A program made the translations under genes and the position numbers. Shown here in pieces: positions 18,210 through 27,336 of a stretch of DNA of 44,975 bases. Positions within the stretch are counted from its first letter, which is position 1. Each line of letters opens with the position of its first letter. The notes under the pieces were generated by a model, which worked only from the letters and a program-made list of their open reading frames with translations, ran no database searches and was not told where the DNA came from. The DNA is from Alphaproteobacteria bacterium HGW-Alphaproteobacteria-6 (GTDB lineage: Bacteria > Pseudomonadota > Alphaproteobacteria > Rhodobacterales > Rhodobacteraceae), in the NCBI GenBank assembly GCA_002841115.1, contig PHEC01000033.1:1-44975 (forward strand), read 5' to 3'.

Positions 18210-18275
18210 TGCGATAAAGCACCGCAGCCCCGGCGTGCCAAGGCGCCCCCCCAGGGTCGGGCGCGTCCCTCTCCG
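18210..18275. repeat. Intergenic repeat R2, copy 2
   Basis: Near-identical to 275..340: ATAAAGCACCGCAGCCCCGGCGTGCCAAGGCGCCCCCCCAGGGTCGGGCGCGTCCCTC. Confidence 0.75.
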
Positions 18276-18376
18276 CCGGGTTCCACAAGGCGCATTTCCT
18301 GCGCGCCGAGCGGCCCGAATACATCCTCTGACCGGCCGGATCGGGGCGGCGCCCACATGATCCGCCGGCCCCCCTG

Positions 18377-19783
18377 TCAGCCGAGAACCCTGCGCACCGC
18401 GCGGCTGGTGGCCAACACCACCCGGTCGGCCTCGGCCGGGGTCAGGCACAGCGGCGGCGCAAAGCCGAGGATATCGCCCTGCGGCATGGCGCGGCCGATC
18501 ACCCCCTCGTCCAGCAGCGCCGCGGCGATCGCCGGCCCGACCTTCCGCCCGGGATCGAAGAACCGGCGGTCGTCGCGGTCCTCGACAAATTCCACCGCCG
18601 CCATCAGCCCGTCGCCGCGCACCTCGCCGACATGGGCATGGCCGCCCAGCGCATCGGTCAGGGCGGCGCGGAAATGCGCCCCGGTCGTGGCCGCATTGCC
18701 GACCAGGCCGAGGTCGTCGATGAGCCGCAGGTTGGCGACCCCGGCCGCGGCGCAGATCGGATGGGCAGAATAGGTCCAGCCATGGCCGATCGCCCCGAAC
18801 CGGTCCGACCCCTGCACCAGCACCTCCCACATCGCCTGCGAGACGATCGACCCCGACAGCGGCGCATAGGCCGAGGTCAGGCCCTTGGCGATGGTGATGA
18901 GATCCGGTTCCATCCCGTAATGGACCGATCCGAACATCGTGCCGAGGCGGCCGAAGCCGGTCACCACCTCGTCGGCGACCAGCAGGATGTCGTATTTCTT
19001 CAGCACCGCCTGGATCGCTGCCCAGTAGCCTTTCGGCGGCGGCACGATGCCGCCGGTGCCGAGGATCGGCTCGCCGATGAAGGCGGCGATGGTGTCCGGC
19101 CCCTCGGCAAGGATCATCGCTTCGAGTTTCGCCGCGCAATGCGCGCTGAAGTCCGCCTCGCTCTGGCTGCGATCCTCGCGGCGGAAGTAATAGGGCGCCT
19201 CGGTGTGCAGGATCGGGGCGCGCGGCAGGTCGAAATGGGCATGAAACAGTGCCAGCCCGGTCAGGCTGCCGGTCATCACGCCCGATCCGTGGTAGCCGCG
19301 CCAGCGGCTGATGATCTTCTTCTTCTCGGGCCGGCCGAGGATGTTGTTGTAATACCAGATCAGCTTGATGTTGGTCTCGTTGGCATCCGAACCCGAAAGG
19401 CCGAAGTAGACCCGGCTCATCTGCGCCGGCGCGCGCTCGATGATCATCCGCGCCAGCGTGATCGAGGCTTCGGTGCCGTGACCGACATAGGAATGGTAAT
19501 AGGCCAGTTCGCGCGCCTGTTCGGCGATCGCCTCGGCGATCTCGCTGCGGCCATAGCCGACGTTCACGCAATAAAGCCCGGCGAAGGCGTCAAGGCTCTG
19601 CCGGCCTTCGGTATCGACGATGGTGCAGCCCTCGCCCCCGGCGATCACCCGGCGCGGGCTGTCGCCGCGGGCGTGCTGGCCCATATCTGTCGAGGGATGG
19701 AAGAAATGGTCGCGATCCCAGGCGTTCAGGTCGTTGTCGCGCCCGGCAAGGTCCCCGGCAAGATTGTCGTCACGCTCGGTCAT
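18377..19783 (-). CDS. Class-III PLP aminotransferase (possibly DoeD-like)
   Basis: GLSGSDANETNIKLIWYYNNI, ADEVVTGFGRLGTMFG, TIAKGLTSAYAPLSG (PLP lysine). Start MTERDDNLAG. Confidence 0.9.
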   Translation of the reverse strand: MTERDDNLAGDLAGRDNDLNAWDRDHFFHPSTDMGQHARGDSPRRVIAGGEGCTIVDTEGRQSLDAFAGLYCVNVGYGRSEIAEAIAEQARELAYYHSYVGHGTEASITLARMIIERAPAQMSRVYFGLSGSDANETNIKLIWYYNNILGRPEKKKIISRWRGYHGSGVMTGSLTGLALFHAHFDLPRAPILHTEAPYYFRREDRSQSEADFSAHCAAKLEAMILAEGPDTIAAFIGEPILGTGGIVPPPKGYWAAIQAVLKKYDILLVADEVVTGFGRLGTMFGSVHYGMEPDLITIAKGLTSAYAPLSGSIVSQAMWEVLVQGSDRFGAIGHGWTYSAHPICAAAGVANLRLIDDLGLVGNAATTGAHFRAALTDALGGHAHVGEVRGDGLMAAVEFVEDRDDRRFFDPGRKVGPAIAAALLDEGVIGRAMPQGDILGFAPPLCLTPAEADRVVLATSRAVRRVLG

Positions 19784-20022
19784 CTGCGGTCCTTTCCTGG
19801 CCATCGGCCGCGGCCATGGTTGCCGGGGCGCCTGCCGGCCCACTGTCAGACTCGCACGGGGCAGCCAGAGAAAGAGACCAAAGCCGGCCGCCGCGATGGA
19901 CCATCCTGCCCGGTCCGGGCCGGCGCGGCAGAGAGTTTCTCTGGCCGGGGGGGCCGCCGCCGGCGGCCTTCGGCCCGGCCCGGGGGCAAGGCGGTCGGGC
20001 GGCCTGACCGGCAGGACCGCCG

Positions 20023-20427
20023 TCAGCCGCCGGCGAACAGCGCCAGCGGCAGCGGCGCGTCCTCTTTCACCGTCCGGGTGACGATATAGGTGAAATAGCG
20101 GTCGATCCCGATCTCGGCCGCCAGCATCCGGTCGATCAGGCGCTGATAGGCGTCGATGTCGCGCGCCACCAGCTTGAGGATGTAATCCACCCCGCCGCCG
20201 ACTGCCCAGCAGGCGAGGATATCCTCGATCCCGGCCACCGCGCGTTCGAAGCGATCGAAGTCGGCCTGACGGTGGCTGGCCAGCGTCACCTCCACCAGCA
20301 CGGTGGCAAAGGCCGCCACCCGGCGCGGGGCGAGGCGGGCGTGATAGCCGGCGATGATGCCGGCCTGCTCCAGCTTGCGCAGCCGCAGCGCCTCGAGGAT
20401 CCGTAGGTCGATGCTGTCAAGTTTCAT
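20023..20427 (-). CDS. Lrp/AsnC family protein lacking the HTH core (RAM/ligand domain retained)
   Basis: 134 aa; begins MKLDSIDLRILEAL then joins directly to RLRKLEQAGIIAGYHARLAP. The usual HTH segment (GRISNxELAERVGLSPSPCxRRx) is absent. Confidence 0.82.
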   Translation of the reverse strand: MKLDSIDLRILEALRLRKLEQAGIIAGYHARLAPRRVAAFATVLVEVTLASHRQADFDRFERAVAGIEDILACWAVGGGVDYILKLVARDIDAYQRLIDRMLAAEIGIDRYFTYIVTRTVKEDAPLPLALFAGG

Positions 20428-20534
20428 GGCCTGGCCCTAGTTGCAGATGACCGGGTCAGATGGCGCAAAACCGCCGGAAAAGTCAAAGCGGATCGGGGCC
20501 GGTCCGGCAGCGACGGGGCTGGCACCGATAGCGG

Positions 20535-21683
20535 TCAGCGCAGGATCGGGCCGCGCTCGGTGCGGCCCAGCACCTCGGCACCGGACTGGGTGACGAGGAC
20601 CGTATCGGACAGGAAGTCGTCGCCCCGCCCGGTGGCCATCAGCCAGGACAGGACATGAAAGCTCATCCCGGCCGCGATCACCATCCTTGATGCAGGTCCG
20701 AGGCCGACCACGGTATTGCCCCCGGTCCAGGACGGTGGCAGGCCGACCCCCACGGCATAGCCGCAATGGTGGCGCCGGTAGTGCGCAAGCCCGGCGGCAT
20801 CGACCACCGCCTGCCAGGCGGCATAGACCTCGGCCGCCGTTCGGCCCGGGCGCAGCGCTGCCACCACCGCATCGAACGCGGCGCGCACCACCTCGGCGAT
20901 ACGGGCATCGGCATCCGGAATGGCACCGATGCGCACCAGCCGGCCAAGCGGCGCGTGATAGCGCGACACGCAACCGGCCAGTTCCAGAAACACCGGCTCG
21001 CCGCTGCGGTAACGCCCCGCGCCCCAGGTCGCGTGCTCTTCGCCCAGCCGCGCGCCGGGGCGGATGAAGGGGCCGAAGCCGGGCGGATGGCCACCGGCGC
21101 GGGTCATCGCGGCCAGACATTCGGCGGCCACGTCCGCCTCGCCGGCGCCGTCGTGGATCGCCGCGATCGCCGCTTGCGCCGCCCTGTCGGTCACCGCGGC
21201 GGCGCGGCGCATCAGCACCTGTTCCTCGGCGCTTTTCACCAGCCGCAGGTCGTCGACCAGCCGGCCCAGATCCTCCCACCGCGCCGGAGCCTGCGCCATC
21301 AGCGACAGCGCCAGGCCATGGCTGGTCCCGGCCGCCCAGAATTCCAGGCCCAGCCGCTCGCCCGCCAGACCGATGTCGCGGATCGCCCGGGCGGCTTCGT
21401 CGGCGGCGGTTTCGCTGTCGGGGTGGCCACGGAATCCGACCAGGCTGACCTGCCTCTCGACCGTCACCCGCTCCATCGCGCGGGTCACCAGCACCGGCTG
21501 GCCGACGACCGGAAGGATCACCAGATGCGGCGCGAAATAGCCCCAGTGATCCAGTCCGGTCAGCCAGAACACGTTTTCGGGCGAGGCGAACACCCCAGCC
21601 GCAAGGCCGCGCGCGGCAAGCGCCATGCGCACCCGGTCATGCCGGCCCGCGATTTCGGCCTCGGTGAAGGGGTTGGCCTGCAT
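20535..21683 (-). CDS. M24 (creatinase/Xaa-Pro peptidase fold) family hydrolase, paralogue of the adjacent gene
   Basis: FASPENVFWLTGLDHWGYFAPHLVILP, RYHAPLGRL; start MQANPFTEAEI abuts the upstream stop. Confidence 0.85.
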   Translation of the reverse strand: MQANPFTEAEIAGRHDRVRMALAARGLAAGVFASPENVFWLTGLDHWGYFAPHLVILPVVGQPVLVTRAMERVTVERQVSLVGFRGHPDSETAADEAARAIRDIGLAGERLGLEFWAAGTSHGLALSLMAQAPARWEDLGRLVDDLRLVKSAEEQVLMRRAAAVTDRAAQAAIAAIHDGAGEADVAAECLAAMTRAGGHPPGFGPFIRPGARLGEEHATWGAGRYRSGEPVFLELAGCVSRYHAPLGRLVRIGAIPDADARIAEVVRAAFDAVVAALRPGRTAAEVYAAWQAVVDAAGLAHYRRHHCGYAVGVGLPPSWTGGNTVVGLGPASRMVIAAGMSFHVLSWLMATGRGDDFLSDTVLVTQSGAEVLGRTERGPILR

Positions 21684-22867
21684 CACCGCACCACGATCAA
21701 CTCGCGTGGCGCATCGCAGAGCCGCTCGCCGCCGGCGGGGCCGACGACGCAGCTTTCCGAGATCGCCGCGCCATGATCGGTCAGCCACAGGCCCGACTGG
21801 ATGTGAAAGCACATCCCCTCTTCCAGCACGGTCCGGTCGCCGGGGCGCAGGCTGACGGTGCGCTCGCCCCAGTCGGGTGGATAGGCAAGGCCGATCGAAT
21901 AGCCGACCCGGCTTTGCTTGCTCAGCCCGTGCCTGTTCAGGACCGCCTGCCAGGCCGCCTCGACCGCTTCGGCGGTATGGCCCGGCCGGGCCATCGCCAG
22001 CGCGGCATCGACCCCCTCGACGATGATCTTCGCCAGATCGCTGATCGCGGGCGGCGGTTCGCCGATATGGAAGGTCCGGGTCAGCGGCGCGTGATAGCGC
22101 CGGCGCACGCCCGAGATCTCCAGCATCGCCAGCGTGTTGTCCGGCAGCGGCCGGTCGGTCCAGGTCAGATGCGGGGTCGAGGTGCCTTCGCCGACCGGCA
22201 TCAGCGGCACGATCGCCGCATAGTCGCCGCCCGCCCCCGGCACCCCGCGCGTCAGCGTGTCGAGAACCGCGGCGATCACGTCCTGCTGCGGCACCCCCGG
22301 CCGCATCGCCCCGGTGGCGCGGTCGATGGCGGCGGTGCAGATCCGCCCCGCCTCGCGCATCAGCGCCACCTCGGCCGGCGACTTCACCAGCCGCGCCCAG
22401 TTCACCAGATCGCCATTGTTGGCAAGGCTCGCCCCGGCAAGGCCGGCGACCAGGTGCTGATGACAGCGCGCAGTATAGTAATGCGCATCCATCTCGACGC
22501 CGATCCGGGCCCGGCCCCAGCCCCGGTCGCGGATCAGCGCGGCCAGTTCGTCATAGGGGTGCTCCTGCGGGTGCTGGACCAGCCGTTCGGAAAAGGCAAC
22601 GATGTCGGCATCCGGCAAATAGGTGGTGAGGCGGGCACTTTTCGCGTCCTGGGCGCGGCCGAACCAGACCGGATTGGCCGCATCGACCTGCAGCACCACG
22701 CATTGCGGCACATAGAAGGACCAGCCGTCGAAGCCGGTCAGCCAGCACATGTTCGCCGGATCCTGGCACAGGATCACATCGAAGCCGGCGGCCCGCATCC
22801 GGGCCTGCACCGCCCGAACCCGGCCGGCATATTCCTCGGGCGCAAAGAGCTTGTCGAAGATGGTCAT
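21683..22867 (-). CDS. eutD: Ectoine hydrolase-like M24 family protein (EutD/DoeA)
   Basis: 394 aa; CQDPANMCWLTGFDGWSFYVPQCV, RYHAPLTRTFHIGEPP; adjacent eutC/eutB-like genes. Confidence 0.8.
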   Translation of the reverse strand: MTIFDKLFAPEEYAGRVRAVQARMRAAGFDVILCQDPANMCWLTGFDGWSFYVPQCVVLQVDAANPVWFGRAQDAKSARLTTYLPDADIVAFSERLVQHPQEHPYDELAALIRDRGWGRARIGVEMDAHYYTARCHQHLVAGLAGASLANNGDLVNWARLVKSPAEVALMREAGRICTAAIDRATGAMRPGVPQQDVIAAVLDTLTRGVPGAGGDYAAIVPLMPVGEGTSTPHLTWTDRPLPDNTLAMLEISGVRRRYHAPLTRTFHIGEPPPAISDLAKIIVEGVDAALAMARPGHTAEAVEAAWQAVLNRHGLSKQSRVGYSIGLAYPPDWGERTVSLRPGDRTVLEEGMCFHIQSGLWLTDHGAAISESCVVGPAGGERLCDAPRELIVVR

Positions 22868-22879
22868 GGCTTTCCCCGT

Positions 22880-23866
22880 TCAGGACTGGATGATGGTTCC
22901 GGCGCCGGCGGTCCGCGCCGTGCGCAGCGCATGGGTGGCAATCGCGGTGTCCTGCGCCCCGGTTCCGGTCAGGTCGCAGATGGTCATGTCGCGCTCGCTC
23001 TGCCGGCCCCGGACCGTGCCGGCGATGACGGCACCAAGTTCAGGCGGGTCGCGGTCGGCCAGCAGCCCGGCGGCACGAGCGACGCGCAATTCGCCAAGTG
23101 CCGCAGCCTGGGCGACGCTGTCGCAGAAATAGCCATCGGCCCGCGCCAGGGCGGCGGGTTCGATCTCGGTCTTGCCGGCCTGGTCCGAGCCCATCGCGGT
23201 GATGTGCAGGCCGGGGTGCAGCCAGTCCGCCATCAGGATCGGCGACCGCGCCGGGGTGGTGGTGACGACAAGCTGGCTGTCGCGCACCACCGTCTCGGCG
23301 GTGGTGGCGTGCGCCTCGACGCCGAGGCTGCGCGCCAGGTCGGCGGCGCAGGCGGCGGCGGCCTCGGGGCGGCGCGCCCAGACCAGGACGCGGGTGAAGG
23401 GGCGCACCAGATGCGCCGCCTCGATCTGCAGCCGCGCCTGCCGGCCGGCGCCCAGCACGCCCGCCGTCACCACCCTTGCCGGGGCCAGATGGCGGGCCGC
23501 GACGGCACCGGCGGCGGCGGTGCGCAGATCGGTCAGATAGCCGTTGTCGAGATGCAGCGCCTCGACCAGGCCGGTCTTCGCCGAAAAGACGATCATCAGC
23601 CCGTTCAGGCTGGACAGGCCGATCTTCGGGTTGTCGAAGAAGCCCGGGCTGACCTTGATCGCGAAACTGTCGAGCCCGGGTATCCAGGCGGTCTTGACAT
23701 CGACCTCGCCATGCACCGCCGGCAGGTCCATCGACAGGACCGGCGGCATCACCACCGTGCCGGTCGCCAGCGCGCGAAAGGCATCCTCGATCACCGCGAC
23801 CGTGGCCAGGTCAAGCCCGACAGAGGCGCGCAGCTCTGCCTCGTTCAGCACCGTTATATCGCGCAT
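22880..23866 (-). CDS. eutC: Ornithine cyclodeaminase/mu-crystallin family protein (EutC-like)
   Basis: 328 aa; GFFDNPKIGLSSLNGLMIVFSAKTGLVEALHLDNGYLTDLRTAAAGAVAARHLA, GVLGAGRQARLQ. Confidence 0.82.
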   Translation of the reverse strand: MRDITVLNEAELRASVGLDLATVAVIEDAFRALATGTVVMPPVLSMDLPAVHGEVDVKTAWIPGLDSFAIKVSPGFFDNPKIGLSSLNGLMIVFSAKTGLVEALHLDNGYLTDLRTAAAGAVAARHLAPARVVTAGVLGAGRQARLQIEAAHLVRPFTRVLVWARRPEAAAACAADLARSLGVEAHATTAETVVRDSQLVVTTTPARSPILMADWLHPGLHITAMGSDQAGKTEIEPAALARADGYFCDSVAQAAALGELRVARAAGLLADRDPPELGAVIAGTVRGRQSERDMTICDLTGTGAQDTAIATHALRTARTAGAGTIIQS

Positions 23867-24891
23867 CCCGTCCCCTCCACCGTCATCCCGCCCAGCGTGA
23901 CCGGCAGGCCCCGGGCCACCGCCAGCACCTGCTTCATCGCCACGTTCTGCCCCGAGACGATGATCGCCGTCGGACCCTCGGGGCGGACCTTCCCTGCCAG
24001 CAGCGCCGCGGCGCCGACCGCGGCCGCCCCTTCGACGACGATGCGTTCCTGCATCAGCATCCAGCGCATGCCGTCATAGATCTCGGCCTCGCTCAGCAAG
24101 ATGACATCATCGACCAGATCGCGACAGAGCGCGAAGGTCCAGCGATTGGCCAGGCCGATGCCACCGCCCAGCGAATCCGCCAGCGTCGCCACCTCGGGCA
24201 CCGCCACAGGGCGGCCGGCGCCGAGGCTGGCGGCCATCGCCGCACCGCGATCCATGCTGAGGCCGATCACCCGCACCGACGGCTTCAGGGCCTTCACCGC
24301 GACCGCGATCCCGGCCAGCAGGCCGCCCCCCGAAAGCGGCACCAGGATCGCCCCGAGGTCGGGACGGTCGGCCAGCAGTTCCAGCCCGATGGTGCCCTGT
24401 CCGGCGATGACATCGGGATGGTCGAAGGGCGGTATCTCGGTCAACCCCTCGGTCGCGACCAGCCGGCTGGCCTCGCGCTGCGCGTCATCCTGACTGTCGC
24501 CATGGCGCAGCACGCGGGCGCCGAGGGCGGCAACCGCATCGACCTTTGCGGGCGGCACCAGCGCCGACAGGCAGACCGTCGCCGCGATGCCGCGCGCGCG
24601 GGCCGCATGGGCGACCGCCCGGCCATGATTGCCGGTCGAGCAGCAGACCACGCCGCGCCCGGCCTCGGTGTCGGTCAGCCGCGCGATCGCATGGCTTGCG
24701 CCGCGCAGCTTGAAGGCGCCCATCGGCTGAAGCACTTCCATCTTCATCAGGATATCGGCGCCGAATCGCCGCGAAAGCGGCTCGGACCGCAGCATCGGAC
24801 TGCGCAGCACTCCGCCCTGCCCGGCCAGATCGCGGGCCGCGGCGGTGATCGCCGCCAGCGTCACCGATTTTTCGTCAATGTGCACAACCAT
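23854..24891 (-). CDS. eutB: Threonine dehydratase-like PLP enzyme (EutB-like)
   Basis: KMEVLQPMGAFKLRGA PLP lysine, STGNHGRAVA, PLSGGGLLAGIA; start MVVHIDEKSVTL. Confidence 0.82.
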   Translation of the reverse strand: MVVHIDEKSVTLAAITAAARDLAGQGGVLRSPMLRSEPLSRRFGADILMKMEVLQPMGAFKLRGASHAIARLTDTEAGRGVVCCSTGNHGRAVAHAARARGIAATVCLSALVPPAKVDAVAALGARVLRHGDSQDDAQREASRLVATEGLTEIPPFDHPDVIAGQGTIGLELLADRPDLGAILVPLSGGGLLAGIAVAVKALKPSVRVIGLSMDRGAAMAASLGAGRPVAVPEVATLADSLGGGIGLANRWTFALCRDLVDDVILLSEAEIYDGMRWMLMQERIVVEGAAAVGAAALLAGKVRPEGPTAIIVSGQNVAMKQVLAVARGLPVTLGGMTVEGTGCAI

Positions 24892-24951
24892 GGGTGATCT
24901 CGTGCGGCCTTCGGTCAGAGTGCAGAAGGATTTGCGATCTGTCCAGCATTG

Positions 24952-24961
24952 TTGTATACAA
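24952..24961. promoter_or_regulatory. Candidate GntR (FCD) operator in the eutB/ehuB divergent intergenic region
   Basis: Perfect palindrome TTGTATACAA, of the form bound by FCD-type GntR regulators. Confidence 0.6.
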
Positions 24962-25020
24962 ATATCCACCCGATCGCAGAAGCGGGGCCATCAATTCCAT
25001 CCAGCAAGGGAGCCACCACG

Positions 25021-25884
25021 ATGAAACGAGCCTATCTGTCCCGTCGCGGACTGCTGATCACGGCCCTGTCCTGTGCCGCCGCGTCACTGGCCGCGACTGC
25101 CGCCCTGGCCGAGACGGCGCTGGAGCGGATCAAGGCGCAAGGCTACATCCGCATCGGCTTTGCCAACGAGGCGCCCTTCGGCTTCGCCACCCCCGACGGC
25201 AAGCTTTCGGGCGAGGCGCCCGAGGTCGCCAAGGCGGTTCTGGCCCGGATCGGCATCACCGAGGTCGACGGGGTGCTGACCGAGTTCGGCTCGCTCATTC
25301 CCGGCCTCAAGGCCGGGCGCTTCGACATCATCGCCGCGGGCATGTTCATCAATCCCCGGCGCTGCGAAGAGATCGCCTTTTCCGAACCGTCCTACGGCAT
25401 CGGCCAGGCGTTTCTGGTGCCCGCCGGCAACCCCAAGGGGCTGAACGACTACGCCTCCATCGCCGCCAACCCTGACGCCAGGCTTGCCGTCATGTCCGGC
25501 GCGGTCGAGGCCGATTATGCCCGCTCCGCCGGCGTGCCCGAGGGCCAGCTTGTGGTCCTGCCCGACCAGTCGAGCCTTCTGGCCGCGGTCCAGGCCGGGC
25601 GTGCCGATGCCGCGGCACTGACCGCGCTGTCGATCGCCGACATGGCCGCGAAGGGCGAAGGCGTGGAATCGACCAGGCCCTTCGGCGAGGTGGCCGGCGT
25701 GTCGGTAAAGGGTCATGGCGGCTTCGGCTTTCGCAAGGACGACACCGATCTTTACGAGGCCTTCAACGGCGAGTTGACGGCGTTCCTCGGCTCGCCCGAG
25801 CATGTCGCGCTGGTCGAGCCCTTCGGCTTCGGCGCCGACTATCTGCCGAACAAGACGATGGCCGAACTCTGCGCCGGGCAATAG
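25021..25884 (+). CDS. ehuB: Ectoine/hydroxyectoine ABC transporter substrate-binding protein (EhuB-like)
   Basis: Tat/Sec-like leader; IRIGFANEAPFGFATPDGKLSGEAPEVAKAVL, MFINPRRCEEIAFSEP, GFGADYLPNKTMAELCAGQ. Confidence 0.85.
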   Translation: MKRAYLSRRGLLITALSCAAASLAATAALAETALERIKAQGYIRIGFANEAPFGFATPDGKLSGEAPEVAKAVLARIGITEVDGVLTEFGSLIPGLKAGRFDIIAAGMFINPRRCEEIAFSEPSYGIGQAFLVPAGNPKGLNDYASIAANPDARLAVMSGAVEADYARSAGVPEGQLVVLPDQSSLLAAVQAGRADAAALTALSIADMAAKGEGVESTRPFGEVAGVSVKGHGGFGFRKDDTDLYEAFNGELTAFLGSPEHVALVEPFGFGADYLPNKTMAELCAGQ

Positions 25885-25951
25885 GCTCTGCCGGCGGCCG
25901 TGGCATCCCTGCACCGGCCGCCATCCCGCCCGGACCCGGAAAGGACAGCCC

Positions 25952-26680
25952 GTGGGACTTCGCGCGCTTGCGGTCCTCTTGACCCTGACCCTTGCGACGA
26001 TCCTCTATCTGTCGCGGCTTGAAGACTTTCGCATCTTCGTGCCGGGGCTTGCCCAGGGCGCGCTGATGACGCTGCGCATCACCGCGGCCGCCGCGGTGCT
26101 TGCGGTGCTGGCCGCCATCACCGCCGGCCTGCTCAAGCTTTACGGCCCGGCCCCGCTGCGCTGGCTTGCCGTGGCCTATATCGAGGTCTTTCGCGGCACC
26201 TCGGCGCTGGTCCAGCTGTTCTGGCTCTATTTCGTCCTGCCGGGGTTCGGCATCACCATCGAGGCCTATACCGCCGCGGTGATCGGCATCGGTCTGAACA
26301 TCGGCGCCTATGGCGCCGAGGTGGTGCGCGGCGCGGTCGTCTCGGTCGCCCGCGGCCAGTGGGAGGCGACGGTGGCGCTGAACATGACCCGCGCCCAGGC
26401 GCTGCGGCGGATCATCCTGCCGCAGGCCTTCGCGGCGATGATCCCGCCCTGGGGCAACCTGTTGATCGAGTTGCTCAAGACCACCGCGCTGGTCTCGATG
26501 ATCACCCTCGGCGATCTTGCCTTCCGCGCCCAGCAGATGAACCAGACGACGATGAAGACCGCGCAGATCTTCACCCTCGTGCTTCTGGTCTATCTGGCGA
26601 TGTCGCTGACCGTCACCCTGGGCATGCGCCTGCTGGAAAGACGTGCCGCGCGCGGCATCCTGCACGCGAGGGCCGCCTGA
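25952..26680 (+). CDS. ehuC: Polar amino acid-type ABC transporter permease (EhuC-like)
   Basis: GTG start (VGLRALAVLL); EVFRGTSALVQLFWLYFVLP; EAA loop GQWEATVALNMTRAQALRRIILPQA. Confidence 0.87.
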   Translation: MGLRALAVLLTLTLATILYLSRLEDFRIFVPGLAQGALMTLRITAAAAVLAVLAAITAGLLKLYGPAPLRWLAVAYIEVFRGTSALVQLFWLYFVLPGFGITIEAYTAAVIGIGLNIGAYGAEVVRGAVVSVARGQWEATVALNMTRAQALRRIILPQAFAAMIPPWGNLLIELLKTTALVSMITLGDLAFRAQQMNQTTMKTAQIFTLVLLVYLAMSLTVTLGMRLLERRAARGILHARAA

Positions 26681-27336
26681 TGTGGGACTGGGCCTTCACG
26701 CTGGAGATCCTGCCGGCGCTGGCAAGGGCCGCGGTGATCACCGTCGAGGTCACCATCCTCGGTTTCCTGATCGCCCTGACGCTGGGCCTGGCGCTGGCGG
26801 TCTGCCGCATCGCGCTGCCCTGGACCCGGCTGCCGATCTCGCTGCTGGTCGAACTGATCCGCTCGACGCCGCTGCTGATCCAGATCTTCTTTCTCTACTT
26901 CGTCGGGCCCTCCTTCGGGCTGACGCTGGATGCGATGACGACCGGGGTGCTGGCGGTGGGCGTCCATTACGCGACCTATTGCTCCGAGGTCTACCGGGCC
27001 GGGTTCGAGAGCGTGCCGCGCGGCCAGTGGGAAGCCTCGGTCGCGCTGAACCTCGGCCGCGCCACCACGCTGCGCGACGTCATCATCCCGCAGGCGATCC
27101 CGCCGGTGGTGCCGGCGCTCGGCAACTATCTGGTGGCGCTGTTCAAGGAAACCCCGCTGCTGTCGGCGATCGCGGTGCTGGAACTGATGCAGACCGCCAA
27201 GATCATCGGCTCGCAGACCTTCCGCTATACCGAGCCGATCACCCTTGTCGGCCTGTTCTTCCTTGCCATGAGCCTGGTTTCGGCCTGGGCAATCCGGCGG
27301 GTCGAGGCGGGCATCAACCGGAGATACAGGCGATGA
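26680..27336 (+). CDS. ehuD: Polar amino acid-type ABC transporter permease (EhuD-like)
   Basis: ELIRSTPLLIQIFFLYFVGP; RGQWEASVALNLGRATTLRDVIIPQA; ATG overlaps the ehuC TGA. Confidence 0.87.
   Translation: MWDWAFTLEILPALARAAVITVEVTILGFLIALTLGLALAVCRIALPWTRLPISLLVELIRSTPLLIQIFFLYFVGPSFGLTLDAMTTGVLAVGVHYATYCSEVYRAGFESVPRGQWEASVALNLGRATTLRDVIIPQAIPPVVPALGNYLVALFKETPLLSAIAVLELMQTAKIIGSQTFRYTEPITLVGLFFLAMSLVSAWAIRRVEAGINRRYRR

Noticed and set aside
16351-18324. N-terminal extension of the IlvD/Edd ORF to 18324
   Set aside because: The upstream portion overlaps intergenic repeat R2 and has no homology to the family; the start at 18084 gives the expected N-terminus.
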